In this document: piece by piece, positions 18,893 to 27,353 of the stretch
Numbering within the stretch: the first letter of the stretch is position 1
Layout: each line of letters starts with the position of its first letter
NCBI GenBank assembly: GCA_963784425.1
Contig: CAWARM010000011.1
Location: forward strand, 682,001 to 746,000
DNA from: SHZL01 sp963784425
GTDB lineage: Bacteria > Pseudomonadota > Gammaproteobacteria > Xanthomonadales > SZUA-36
Direction: 5' to 3'
Length of the DNA stretch: 64,000 nucleotides
Notes under the pieces: generated by a model
Seen by the model: the letters and a program-made list of their open reading frames with translations, nothing else
What the model was told of the DNA's origin: nothing
The model's database searches: none
Made by a program: the position numbers and the translations under genes

Positions 18893-18968
18893 GCTCCCTT
18901 CGTCTAGCGGTCCAGGACGCTGCCCTCTCAAGGCGGAAACACGAGTTCGATTCTCGTAGGGAGCGCCA
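18893..18968 (+). tRNA. tRNA-Glu (anticodon CTC), CCA encoded
   Basis: A 76-nt cloverleaf. The acceptor arm is GCTCCCT paired with AGGGAGC, the discriminator is G, and CCA is encoded. The D arm follows the tRNA-Glu pattern (GTCT with AGGAC). The anticodon stem CTGCC/GGCGG has one T–G wobble. Its loop CTCTCAA puts CTC at positions 34–36, and the T arm is ACGAG TTCGATT CTCGT. The body closely resembles bacterial tRNA-Glu, but most gammaproteobacterial copies carry TTC. With CTC it should read only GAG codons. fdxA begins 45 bp downstream on the same strand. Confidence 0.93.
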
Positions 18969-19013
18969 CGGCCTCTGTACGCGGTACCACCCAAGACTAG
19001 GGCGAGTATAAAG

Positions 19014-19337
19014 ATGACGTTTGTCGTTACCGAAAACTGTATCAAGTGCAAATACATGGACTGTGTCGAGGTGTGCCCGGTGGACTGCTTTCACGAGGGT
19101 CCCAACTTCCTCGTGATAGATCCGGAAGAATGCATCGACTGCACTTTATGTGAACCTGAATGCCCTGCCGAGGCGATTTTCCCCGAGGACGACCTGCCCG
19201 GCGGGCAGGAACACTTCACCAAGCTGAACGCTGAGCTGTCACTTGAATGGCCTGTTATTACGCAGCGCAAAGAGCCCCCTGCGGATGCCAAGGAGTGGGA
19301 TGGGAAAGAGGGCAAGCTCGCGTTACTGGAACGATAG
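19014..19337 (+). CDS. fdxA: Seven-iron (3Fe-4S/4Fe-4S) ferredoxin FdxA
   Basis: A 107-residue FdxA-type ferredoxin. The N-terminal cysteines in CIKCKYMDCVEVCPVDC and the second group in CIDCTLCEPECP ligate one [3Fe-4S] and one [4Fe-4S] cluster. The C-terminal extension of about 45 residues with WPVITQRKEPPADAKEW is typical of the family. It is a low-potential electron carrier whose partner is not known. The gene may share the transcript of the tRNA-Glu just upstream. Confidence 0.95.
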   Translation: MTFVVTENCIKCKYMDCVEVCPVDCFHEGPNFLVIDPEECIDCTLCEPECPAEAIFPEDDLPGGQEHFTKLNAELSLEWPVITQRKEPPADAKEWDGKEGKLALLER

Positions 19338-19377
19338 TCGTCGCTCCACTGGCAGACTGGTAAGGACCGCGCCGCAA

Positions 19378-20037
19378 TCAGCCCAATCGTGTCCCCAGCA
19401 CTTCCAACAGGTGTTCAGCAGCATCCGGATCAGCCTCTGAACCATCTGCATTCTTGATGTAAACCCGCGTGCTTTCTCCTTCCGCCTGCGTTACGGCCTC
19501 GTACGTTCCGCTGTAGTTCGGCGGCTTGTCGCGCCAGAATGCCATTTTGCCCCAAAAATTACTCCAGAATCCCTGGTCGGATTTCTTCGGAGTGTGCCGG
19601 TACTCAAAACTGTATCCACTGTCACCTATTGTATTGAGCACCGACATGCCACTGCGGGTGACTGCAAATCCCAACCTGCGAAATACACTGGACTGCGAAT
19701 CCTTCACCAGCAAGTAAACGATACCGGCAGACCAGCGCACAGCTGATCCCGTTTGCGCACCGGTAGATGTGCTGTCAACGCGGGGCGGAAACGTCCGGAT
19801 TTCTTTTTGTGGCAAAGGTGCGGGCGGGGTGGTGATAACAAGTGCGCCGGCCGAAGAAGGAATGGCCAAACCCTCTGGTACGTTTAGTGCCGGTGACTCG
19901 ACCGCGTAATAGTACTGCGGCAATTTATCGTCATGGTGAAACATGCTGCATGAGCTTAGTGCAAAACAATAGATTGCCAGCGGGAGCACGGCCGCAATCC
20001 TCAGTGTTGCCTTTCCAGTATTCACCTGCAATTTCAT
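19378..20037 (-). CDS. bamC: BamC-like outer-membrane assembly lipoprotein, short form
   Basis: A 219-residue lipoprotein from the ATG at 20037. A basic start and hydrophobic segment (RIAAVLPLAIYCFAL) lead to the lipobox LSSC. The rest contains one BamC-type helix-grip domain, with GFAVTRSGMSVLNTIGDSGY and a C-terminal AAEHLLEVLGTRL. E. coli BamC is about 344 residues with two such domains, so one appears to be missing. BamC is a non-essential part of the BAM complex that folds outer-membrane proteins. It lies 66 bp downstream of dapA, the normal dapA–bamC order, which supports the call. Confidence 0.85.
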   Translation of the reverse strand: MKLQVNTGKATLRIAAVLPLAIYCFALSSCSMFHHDDKLPQYYYAVESPALNVPEGLAIPSSAGALVITTPPAPLPQKEIRTFPPRVDSTSTGAQTGSAVRWSAGIVYLLVKDSQSSVFRRLGFAVTRSGMSVLNTIGDSGYSFEYRHTPKKSDQGFWSNFWGKMAFWRDKPPNYSGTYEAVTQAEGESTRVYIKNADGSEADPDAAEHLLEVLGTRLG

Positions 20038-20103
20038 ATCAGATTTCCAATAGTCTTGAGCCAAACCCAGCCCAATGATATCGGGCGACGCATAGACCGG
20101 CTT

Positions 20104-20991
20104 TCAATGGCCCGGGTTCAGCATACCCAATGCGGACATGCAATCACGCAGCGTTTCACGAAATTCTTCCGAGAGAGGAGTCAGGGGTAATCTCACATGC
20201 GCTGTACACAAATTCATTTCATGCAAGGCCCATTTTACAGGAATTGGGTTGGTTTCGATGACCATCAGTTCCAAAAGCCTGCGTAAACGCCCTGATTCTG
20301 TATCCGCAGTAAACCAGTCCTGCCTTTCCGCAGCCTGGCAAATATCCCTGAAGGCGCTGGGAACCACGTTCGCGGCCACTGATATCACGCCACGGGCCCC
20401 GTGGCGCATTGCCTGAACACAACTCTGGTCATCACCACTGAGCAACACGAAATCTTCGCAGCACAAAGGCTTCAAGGCCTGCAACCGTTCCAGTTGACCG
20501 ACCGCTTCTTTCAGGCCAACGATTCGTTCATGACTGGCCAGCTGTTGCACGGTTGCTGGCAGCATGTCCACCGACGTTCGCGACGGTACATTGTACAGGA
20601 TGAGCGGTAACCCACCCTGGTCCGCGACAGCGCGGAAATGTTCAACCAGTCCGTGCTGCGTCGGGCGATTGTAGTAAGGTGTAACCACAAGGGCCGCATC
20701 AGCGCCATGTGCAGCCGCCAGCCGGGTGTTGGCGATGGCGCGATCCGTTGCCGGCGAGCCGGTACCCGCAATCAGCGGTACCTTTCCCCTGATCTGCTGT
20801 GCAACTGCATCCAGCAAAGCCTCGAACTCGCCGGCGCGCAATGTTGCCGACTCACCCGTTGTTCCGCCAATGACCAGACCCTCCGTACCTGCTTCGAGTT
20901 GAAATGACACCAGCGATGAGAGCGCAGGGAAGTCAATCTCGCCCGCATCCGTGAAGGGTGTTGCCAACGCTACGATACTGCCTTTAATCAT
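20104..20991 (-). CDS. dapA: 4-hydroxy-tetrahydrodipicolinate synthase
   Basis: DapA condenses pyruvate with aspartate semialdehyde on the lysine/diaminopimelate pathway. The 295-residue protein has the signature GTTGESATL, the catalytic tyrosine in LYNVPSRTSVDM and the Schiff-base lysine in RIVGLKEAVG. The start ATG at 20991 opens a divergent gap of 109 bp with the PrxQ gene. bamC follows in the same direction. Confidence 0.96.
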   Translation of the reverse strand: MIKGSIVALATPFTDAGEIDFPALSSLVSFQLEAGTEGLVIGGTTGESATLRAGEFEALLDAVAQQIRGKVPLIAGTGSPATDRAIANTRLAAAHGADAALVVTPYYNRPTQHGLVEHFRAVADQGGLPLILYNVPSRTSVDMLPATVQQLASHERIVGLKEAVGQLERLQALKPLCCEDFVLLSGDDQSCVQAMRHGARGVISVAANVVPSAFRDICQAAERQDWFTADTESGRLRRLLELMVIETNPIPVKWALHEMNLCTAHVRLPLTPLSEEFRETLRDCMSALGMLNPGH

Positions 20992-21100
20992 GGAATCAGC
21001 TAATCAACGGGGACCGGCTGCATGGTACTTGCGGTACTCATGGCTGACAAGTATCCTGCAAAAAGAGCGGCACGATCCCCACACTGGAACCTGGAGTTCA

Positions 21101-21568
21101 ATGGTCAGCATCGGCAAGAAGGTCACCAATTTCTCACTACCCGCCACCGGCGACAGGAAGTTGTCACTGAAAGATTTCTCAGGCCATCACCTGGTCCTGT
21201 ATTTTTACCCAAAAGACAATACCTCCGGATGCACTCTCGAGGGCCGCGATTTCCGCGACGCATACGCGAAATTCGTGGACGCCGGCGCGAGCATCGTGGG
21301 CGTGTCCCGGGACAGCATAAAAAGCCACGAAAACTTCAAGACTAAAGAGGGGTTTCCGTTTGAACTGCTATCCGACGAAAATGAATCCTTGTGCCAGCTG
21401 TTCGACGTGATCCGCGAAAAGTCCTTATATGGACGCAAGTTCCTGGGAATCGAGCGCAGCACGTTCCTGATTGACCGAGGCGGTGTGCTACGCCAGGAAT
21501 GGCGCAAGGTCCGGGTCAAAGGTCATGTCGATGAAGTACTGCAAGCCGTCCAGCTGTTGCCGAAATAA
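21101..21568 (+). CDS. PrxQ/Bcp-type thiol peroxidase, one-Cys form
   Basis: A 155-residue peroxiredoxin that reduces hydroperoxides. The peroxidatic cysteine is in DNTSGCTLEGRDF, residues about 40–52. Bcp proteins with a resolving cysteine have it five residues later (TPGCTxxAC); here that position is not Cys and only one further Cys (ENESLCQLF) is present. The start at 21101 has CTGGAG seven bases upstream and begins VSIGKKVTNFSLPATG, the normal family N-terminus; a longer in-frame reading would overlap dapA. Divergent dapA–bcp is a conserved pair. Confidence 0.9.
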   Translation: MVSIGKKVTNFSLPATGDRKLSLKDFSGHHLVLYFYPKDNTSGCTLEGRDFRDAYAKFVDAGASIVGVSRDSIKSHENFKTKEGFPFELLSDENESLCQLFDVIREKSLYGRKFLGIERSTFLIDRGGVLRQEWRKVRVKGHVDEVLQAVQLLPK

Positions 21569-21606
21569 TTCAGCCCCCCAAAAAAGCCACCAGGAATTGC
21601 CCACCA

Positions 21607-23001
21607 ATGGGAAGTGAAAAGCGTCTGTATATTCTCGACACCAATGTGTTGATGCACGATCCGACGGCCCTTTTTCGATTTGAAGAGCATGATGTTTTTC
21701 TTCCCATGATGGTATTGGAAGAACTGGATGCGGCAAAAAAGGGCTTGTCCGAAGTAGCGCGTAACGTACGGCAGGTAAGCCGCTTCATTGATGAAATGAT
21801 GCAGCGGCAGGAAATTACAAACCTCGAAGATGGACTGGACCTGATCGTTCCCGACGGCCTTGATCTCTGCAAGGGCACTGGCAAGTTGTTCTTCCAGACT
21901 GCCATGCCTGAAGCCCACTCCAGCCTGCTCAGGGATGGATCATTTGCTGACAATGAAATCCTGAGTACCGCGTTATCTCTGCGAAAAGCCCACCCGAAAC
22001 AAAACGTCATACTCGTGTCCAAGGATATTAACCTGCGGATCAAGGCGGCAATTCTTGGAGTTCCTGCTGAGGATTATTACAACGACCGCGCCCTGGATGA
22101 CCTCAGCCTGCTTTATCGCGGAATGCGCAGCCATGGAGCGGACTTTTGGGACCATTACCCTGAACTTGAGTCGTGGAGTGAAGGCGGAAGAACACTGTAC
22201 CGCTTCAACCTGAAAGAAGAAAACGACTGGTACCCAAACCAATGTGTTTCCATTGGGGATCATAACGGGGTAGAGGCCATCGTCAAGTCAGTGGACAAAA
22301 CCTCGGTCAAACTGCAACTGGTAGATGATTACTACGAGGGGCACAAGAATGTTTGGGGTATAAATGCCCGCAATCGCGAGCAGAACTTTGCCCTCAATTT
22401 GCTGATGGATCCGGACATAGACTTCGTAACCCTGATGGGCACAGCCGGTACCGGCAAAACCCTCCTGACCCTCGCTGCCGGTCTTGCCCAGATCATGGAT
22501 AAAAAGCGTTACAGCGAAATCATCGTAACCCGCGCCACTGTTTCCATCGGCGAAGACATTGGCTATCTGCCTGGAACTGAGGAAGAAAAAATGACGCCCT
22601 GGATGGGCGCGCTCACCGACAATCTCGAGGTACTGACCCAACCACAGGAAGGTGGCGAATGGGGCCGGGCGGCAACCAACGACCTTTTAGCCAGCAAGGT
22701 AAAAATCCGCGCCATGAACTTCATGCGTGGACGGACTTTCCTGAATCGCTTCGTGATTATCGACGAAGCCCAGAATATCACCCCCAAACAAATGAAGGCT
22801 CTGGTAACGCGGGCGGGTCCTGGCACGAAAATGGTGTGCCTCGGCAACGTGGAACAGATCGACACACCCTATTTGACGGAAACCACTTCGGGTCTGACGT
22901 TTGCCGTCGACCGCTTCAAGGACTGGGCTTATGCAGGACACATAACTCTACGCAGGGGAGAACGTTCACGCCTGGCTGATTTCGCTTCCGCGGCTCTGTA
23001 A
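21607..23001 (+). CDS. PIN–PhoH family ATPase (YlaK-type)
   Basis: A 464-residue fusion. The N-terminal PIN domain begins RLYILDTNVLMHDP and carries acidic residues for RNA cleavage. After a linker containing LVDDYYEGHKNVWGI, a PhoH ATPase domain follows with Walker A GTAGTGKTLL near residue 278 and Walker B FVIIDEAQNI. Such PhoH2-type proteins are RNA helicase-ribonucleases in other bacteria. Despite the name, no Pho box precedes it. It lies 38 bp after the PrxQ gene on the same strand with AGGAA at a fair distance, so cotranscription is possible. Confidence 0.9.
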   Translation: MGSEKRLYILDTNVLMHDPTALFRFEEHDVFLPMMVLEELDAAKKGLSEVARNVRQVSRFIDEMMQRQEITNLEDGLDLIVPDGLDLCKGTGKLFFQTAMPEAHSSLLRDGSFADNEILSTALSLRKAHPKQNVILVSKDINLRIKAAILGVPAEDYYNDRALDDLSLLYRGMRSHGADFWDHYPELESWSEGGRTLYRFNLKEENDWYPNQCVSIGDHNGVEAIVKSVDKTSVKLQLVDDYYEGHKNVWGINARNREQNFALNLLMDPDIDFVTLMGTAGTGKTLLTLAAGLAQIMDKKRYSEIIVTRATVSIGEDIGYLPGTEEEKMTPWMGALTDNLEVLTQPQEGGEWGRAATNDLLASKVKIRAMNFMRGRTFLNRFVIIDEAQNITPKQMKALVTRAGPGTKMVCLGNVEQIDTPYLTETTSGLTFAVDRFKDWAYAGHITLRRGERSRLADFASAAL

Positions 23002-23030
23002 AAACCCGGCCCGGGCTTACGTGGCGTGGT

Positions 23031-24236
23031 TCAGAACGCCAGGGTCCAGAACGCCTGCATTTCAAACTGTTGATCGAGATAGTCAGTGGTTACGCCAAGA
23101 ACACTTCCGCCAAATGCGTATTCCGGCGGAGCATATGCGGCATTGAAGTTAAACTGACTGTTGGCCCCGGTACGGCGCGAATAGCCCAGGGTAATGGCAC
23201 TGTTCGCCAATTCGCTTTCCAACGCCTGACTAAGCATGGAAGATGAAGGGGATGGTTGCGGGCGGGTACTCAGGTTTAAATACCACTGCTGGCTTAACCC
23301 GTCGCTCCAGGTCCAACCCACGGAGTAAATCGTCAGATCTTCCCATCCAAATGCGGGGCTGGTTGAATCCCCGAGTAGCGACAAGAATCGATTGGGCAGG
23401 AAGCGGCTTGGAAACGCGGTGATGTCGCTGTATACCACTCGCTCGACTGCCACGTTGATTGCAGACCGCTCCGTAACGTTATAGTCCAGGCTAACGGTTG
23501 CGCGGGATGGAATGTCGAGGTCAGCTGCGCTGGAGTAAACGCCCCTGACCTGCGCAAATTCCTGCATGTCGATACGGGACTGGTAACCGGCCTCAATCGC
23601 GAAACCGGAAAACAGTTCCTCTCGCAGTGTCAATCTGACCCCGGTGCCATTGCCGGATTCCTGGTATGCGGAATGACTGGTGGTTTGCCACAACATGTCT
23701 TCAGGAGTCGTGACCGCCATCATCCCGAGGCCTGCAGCACTAAAGCGTTGATACGCGACAACCGCCGCTACGCCCAGCACGCTGCTGTCATTCAGCTCCT
23801 GCTCAACCCCGGGAGTAAAGAACCGCCTCTCCAACATACTGCCCTGGAACGGTGTTGTGGAGAAAAACTCCGGCGACAGGTACTCCGAAGAAGTCTGCCA
23901 ATCCATATCCATGAAAAAGTACGTGTCGGGATCAGCCTGCAAATCTTCGGCAAAATCCGGCAGGATCATGACATCACTGTAGCGCAACCAGCTGATGTGC
24001 AATGGCGTGGCGTTCTTCGGGAGCATATAGTCAGGCGTTAATTGCTGCGCCAGGTATGCCTGCCAGGGTCCCAGTTCAAAGCCCAACACATAGAACGAAG
24101 TCAGGCCTGTGCCGCCCGCCGCAAAGCTAACCACAGGCGAACCGGCCCCCTGTGCGCTGAGCGCACATGGCGACAATCCCATCAGGATTGCAATCAGGCT
24201 GGCAATTTTTGTTTGCAGTTTGGGCACCTGTAGCAC
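23031..24236 (-). CDS. FadL/OmpP1/TodX-like outer-membrane transporter
   Basis: A protein of about 400 residues with a signal peptide (IASLIAILMGLSPCALSAQ) and a C-terminal beta-strand ending in phenylalanine, as in outer-membrane barrels. The segment GYQSRIDMQEF, the proline-bearing DIPSRATVSLDYNVTERSAI and GWEDLTIYSVGW resemble the C-terminal half of FadL, which takes up long-chain fatty acids or other hydrophobic compounds. The substrate cannot be told. The start is GTG, either at 24236 or at 24227. The convergent PhoH gene ends 29 bp away. Confidence 0.75.
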   Translation of the reverse strand: MLQVPKLQTKIASLIAILMGLSPCALSAQGAGSPVVSFAAGGTGLTSFYVLGFELGPWQAYLAQQLTPDYMLPKNATPLHISWLRYSDVMILPDFAEDLQADPDTYFFMDMDWQTSSEYLSPEFFSTTPFQGSMLERRFFTPGVEQELNDSSVLGVAAVVAYQRFSAAGLGMMAVTTPEDMLWQTTSHSAYQESGNGTGVRLTLREELFSGFAIEAGYQSRIDMQEFAQVRGVYSSAADLDIPSRATVSLDYNVTERSAINVAVERVVYSDITAFPSRFLPNRFLSLLGDSTSPAFGWEDLTIYSVGWTWSDGLSQQWYLNLSTRPQPSPSSSMLSQALESELANSAITLGYSRRTGANSQFNFNAAYAPPEYAFGGSVLGVTTDYLDQQFEMQAFWTLAF

Positions 24237-24260
24237 ACTTATTTATCTTATATACGGGGA

Positions 24261-24289
24261 AATATGGCAGGAATACAACACAGTGTCAA
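24261..24289 (-). promoter_or_regulatory. Sigma-70 promoter of the FadL-like gene
   Basis: On the minus strand TTGACA (24289–24284) is followed after 17 bases by CATATT (24266–24261), a good match to the consensus, about 25–32 bases before the two candidate GTG starts. Confidence 0.6.
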
Positions 24290-24481
24290 CGTTCACATTG
24301 GTATCCGCGCAACATTTGCAGCCACACAGGCATAACACAGGACAAGTTACTGATTTAAATCATTCTATGCAATGCGACGCCCAATCGCTCAGGCGCCCTT
24401 CAGTCGTATGCAGCAACTTGCTTCGGGAGGCAACGTTGCTAGAATGCAACATACTGCAACACGGTGCCGGCGTGGACTGAC

Positions 24482-25294
24482 ATGAAGACAGGAACACATC
24501 AAGATTGCGCCCTGACCATCGCCGGTTCTGACAGCTGTGGCGGAGCGGGAATCCAGGCGGACATCAGGACTTTTACTGCTTTTGGCGTGTATGGAGCCAG
24601 CGTAGTCAGCGCCGTGACAGCGCAAAATACACTGGGTGTCTCGGCCGTGGAATTGATCTCGGACGCGACATTTCAGTCTCAGCTGGAAGCCGTGCTTGAA
24701 GATCTTCCCGTGAGGGCGGCGAAAACAGGCATGCTGCCCAAAATCAGCGGAATCCAGCTCATAGCCGACCTGTTAGGGCCGCGCATAAACACCCTGGACC
24801 TGATTGTTGACCCGGTACTGTCAGCTACCAGCGGACCGCAGCTTAGCAGCTCATCTGCGCTTCTTGCACTCAAGCAGCACCTGTTTCCCCTCGCGCGCCT
24901 GGTTACGCCAAACCTGGCCGAGGCATACGCTTTGACCGGCATCAAAATTACCACCCTTGATGAAATGGAAGCGGCCGGCCATGTCTTACTGGACTCAGGC
25001 TGTGCCGCAGTCCTGATGAAAGGCGGCCATCTGGTCACAGGCGAAGCAATCACGGATCTATTGATGACAGCAAACGGTACGATGCCGTTTTCTCACCCGG
25101 CCTTGCCCGGCCAATACCATGGCACCGGTTGCACTCTGTCCGCTGCAATTACAGCCGGACTTGCGTCCGGGCAGGTGCTTGAACAGGCAGTTTCGGCCGG
25201 CATAGCCTATGTTCAGAAATGCCTGCAACTTCGTCACCAGCCACTAAAGGGTTCAATTCAACTGTTGGGTTTTACGCATGCAGGCGCTCAATAA
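24482..25294 (+). CDS. thiD: Hydroxymethylpyrimidine/phosphomethylpyrimidine kinase ThiD
   Basis: Ribokinase-family enzyme of thiamine biosynthesis that phosphorylates HMP and HMP-P, 270 residues from the ATG at 24482. The opening ALTIAGSDSCGGAGIQADI, the segment AAKTGMLP, and the anion-hole GTGCTLSAAI near the C-terminus are diagnostic. A GTG at 24464 would add six residues. No TPP riboswitch is recognisable upstream. The 3' end overlaps the convergent isocitrate dehydrogenase gene by 23 bp. Confidence 0.95.
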   Translation: MKTGTHQDCALTIAGSDSCGGAGIQADIRTFTAFGVYGASVVSAVTAQNTLGVSAVELISDATFQSQLEAVLEDLPVRAAKTGMLPKISGIQLIADLLGPRINTLDLIVDPVLSATSGPQLSSSSALLALKQHLFPLARLVTPNLAEAYALTGIKITTLDEMEAAGHVLLDSGCAAVLMKGGHLVTGEAITDLLMTANGTMPFSHPALPGQYHGTGCTLSAAITAGLASGQVLEQAVSAGIAYVQKCLQLRHQPLKGSIQLLGFTHAGAQ

Positions 25295-26282
25295 TGGCGT
25301 CTGTAAAAGTGTCACTCTGACCCTTGCCCCCAAGATCGGGGGTAGTCCGGTCACCCGCTACGATCGTGTCAATGATGGCCCTGCGCAAAGCGGTAGCTTC
25401 TTCCAGCATACCGAGGTGAGCGAGCATCATGGCTGCGCCCAGCATGAGAGCACAGGGGTTGGCAATGTTCTTTCCGGCAATGTCCGGCGCCGAACCATGG
25501 ACCGCTTCAAACATCGCGGCGTCGCGCCCTATGTTTGCTCCGGGCGCAAGCCCAAGGCCGCCGACCAAACCGGCGCACAAATCAGAAATGATGTCTCCAA
25601 AAAGATTGGTGGTTACGATTACGTCGAAACGCTGCGGATCCAGCACGAGGTTCATACAGGTCGCGTCGACTATCATCTCTTCGCTCTCAATATCCGGATA
25701 GTTTCTTGCCACCTCTCGTGCTACATCGAGGAAAAGCCCCGATACCGCCTTGAGAATATTGGCTTTGTGTACCAGCGTAACTTTGCGCCTGCCCTCTCTC
25801 CTGGCAAGGTCAAAAGCGTACCTTGTAACTCGTTCAGACCCTTTGCGGGTAATGATCATCTTGGACTCGGCGCGACTTCCGTCTTCACTGACATAAGCAT
25901 CTGCTGCAAGGTAGGCGCCCTCCGTATTTTCACGCACGGTGATGATATCTACACCCTGGTAGCGCGATTTCGTTCCCGCAATCGAAAGCACCGGACGAAC
26001 GTTGGCATACAGGTCGAACAGGGTGCGCAGGGAGACGTTTATGGAACGAAAGCCCTTACCCACTGGTGTCGTCAGCGGAGCCTTGAGAACCACCTTATTG
26101 CGACGAATGGAGTCCAGAGTTTTTTCCGGCAATAGCTCTCCCTGGTGTTCCAGCGCGGCCAGCCCGGCCTCGACTATTTCATATTCAAGACCGCACTGCA
26201 GGGCATCCAGCGCGCGCAAAGTGCAGTGCATGATTTCCGGGCCAATTCCATCTCCATGGATTACTGAGATAAGGTGCTGCAT
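25272..26282 (-). CDS. NAD-dependent isocitrate dehydrogenase-type protein
   Basis: A 336-residue member of the isocitrate/isopropylmalate dehydrogenase family. It shows IHGDGIGPEI, the substrate loop LFDLYANVRPV, ITVRENTEGAYL, and the nucleotide-binding FEAVHGSAPDIAGK. The ENTEG motif and the single-subunit size fit NAD-type isocitrate dehydrogenase better than LeuB. The ATG at 26282 has AAGGAA eight bases upstream. It follows tusE by 26 bp, so it could be the last gene of the tus operon. The substrate call is inference from family motifs. Confidence 0.83.
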   Translation of the reverse strand: MQHLISVIHGDGIGPEIMHCTLRALDALQCGLEYEIVEAGLAALEHQGELLPEKTLDSIRRNKVVLKAPLTTPVGKGFRSINVSLRTLFDLYANVRPVLSIAGTKSRYQGVDIITVRENTEGAYLAADAYVSEDGSRAESKMIITRKGSERVTRYAFDLARREGRRKVTLVHKANILKAVSGLFLDVAREVARNYPDIESEEMIVDATCMNLVLDPQRFDVIVTTNLFGDIISDLCAGLVGGLGLAPGANIGRDAAMFEAVHGSAPDIAGKNIANPCALMLGAAMMLAHLGMLEEATALRRAIIDTIVAGDRTTPDLGGKGQSDTFTDAIIERLHA

Positions 26283-26308
26283 AGATGATTCCTTTGTAAC
26301 TGACAGTA

Positions 26309-26653
26309 TCAAATGCAGCTTACCGGCCGGGGTAATCCGGCATACCTGCACGCCTGGGTGGTTGGGCCCTTGGGGAAAAGCTGGTACAGGAACCGGCTTG
26401 TGCCCTTCTCCTGCCCCAGTTTTTTCCTGGTTTCCATAACCAGGGCGCGCATGGGGGGCTCGATTTCAAAGCGCGCAAAATAGTCCCGGAAGATTTCCAG
26501 TATCGTCCAGTGCTCGGGAGTCAATGCCATGGCATCTGCAGCAGCCATGCTCTCCGCTACCTCCGGGCTCCAGTCGCTTGCATCGAGCATGTATCCCTTC
26601 GCATCCAGGGCCACGAGCGATCCGTCAGACAGGGTCAATGATACCTTGTTCAT
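26309..26653 (-). CDS. tusE: TusE/DsrC family sulfur-carrier protein
   Basis: A 114-residue DsrC/TusE protein, the last sulfur acceptor before MnmA in tRNA 2-thiouridine formation. The C-terminal arm reads GPTTQACRYAGLPRPVSCI and carries the penultimate cysteine. A second cysteine 11 residues earlier gives the CX10C pattern associated with DsrC proteins rather than the single-cysteine TusE. The start at 26653 overlaps the tusB stop as ATGA. A DsrAB sulfite reductase is not in the window, so I keep the Tus assignment. Confidence 0.9.
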   Translation of the reverse strand: MNKVSLTLSDGSLVALDAKGYMLDASDWSPEVAESMAAADAMALTPEHWTILEIFRDYFARFEIEPPMRALVMETRKKLGQEKGTSRFLYQLFPKGPTTQACRYAGLPRPVSCI

Positions 26654-26985
26654 TTCCAGCTCAAACAATAACCGTGCCGGCATACAAGCTCAACCAGCCC
26701 CAGGTCATCAACTCGCTCGATACCTGGAATTCCGGGCGACTTCCCGAGTCCGTGCGCCAGCAAGTCAGCTTCCAGGCAATACACTCTGACCCCAGCCGAT
26801 AACCATCTGTTGCCGCCCGGCGTTGCCAGTGCGCTTACCGCCGTATTCATCAATACGATGGCGTCACCTTTGCCGATGCAGGCCAGGCATTCATCCATTA
26901 CATCCCGGCCGGACCTCAGAATAAGATGCAGGCAGGTATTTTCAGGGCTTGTCGCCACCGGCTTGAGCTGGGAAACGGAGCTCAT
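26650..26985 (-). CDS. tusB: TusB/DsrH sulfur-relay subunit
   Basis: A 111-residue protein of the DsrH-like family. The segment CIGKGDAIVLMNTAVSAL matches the family core, and the C-terminus DDLGLVELVCRHGYCLSW is typical. TusBCD forms a heterohexamer that passes persulfide sulfur from TusA to TusE. Four-base ATGA overlaps join it to tusC upstream and tusE downstream. The start at 26985 is chosen for that overlap; another in-frame ATG at 27006 would give a 22-nt longer overlap. Confidence 0.85.
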   Translation of the reverse strand: MSSVSQLKPVATSPENTCLHLILRSGRDVMDECLACIGKGDAIVLMNTAVSALATPGGNRWLSAGVRVYCLEADLLAHGLGKSPGIPGIERVDDLGLVELVCRHGYCLSWK

Positions 26986-27353
26986 AAGACCAAAAGCCTG
27001 GCACATTTATGCCAATCAGCCCTCATTTGGTCCTTTGACCTGATTTTCACAGGCAGCAGGGGCGTGATGCCCAGTTCTGCCATCCGCTCGAGCCAGCCTG
27101 GCTCGACAAAGGCGCTAACTCTGGTCATCCCGGTGAGACTGGCCCAGCCGCGGTATCCGGCCGGCAAACCTGCGCTCCGGGCATCTCTCGCGCTCACCAA
27201 CTGCAAGGCGGCATCAGCCAGGAAGTACAAGCGCAGAGGAGCCTCCAATGCAGCGGCAATCAGCGCCACATCCAGCTGGGAACGGGCAGAGCGCTGCTGG
27301 TAGGGTGCGGAGCGCACAACCAGGCCAATGACAGGCATTGCGCTGTGGCTCAT
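26982..27353 (-). CDS. tusC: TusC/DsrF sulfur-relay subunit
   Basis: A 123-residue DsrF-like subunit of the TusBCD complex. The N-terminal VIGLVVRSAPYQQRSARSQL and LDVALIAAALEAPLRLYFL match the family pattern. Its ATG at 27353 shares one base with the tusD stop (TGATG), so translation is coupled. It acts in cytoplasmic sulfur transfer to tRNA wobble uridine. Confidence 0.88.
   Translation of the reverse strand: MSHSAMPVIGLVVRSAPYQQRSARSQLDVALIAAALEAPLRLYFLADAALQLVSARDARSAGLPAGYRGWASLTGMTRVSAFVEPGWLERMAELGITPLLPVKIRSKDQMRADWHKCARLLVL

Noticed and set aside
22990..23030. Terminator between the PhoH and FadL-like genes
   Set aside because: A short CCCGGCCCGGG palindrome is present but no T tract follows in either direction.
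24480..24500. TPP riboswitch before thiD
   Set aside because: The 245-bp gap lacks the conserved CTGAGA and related thi-box segments near the start.
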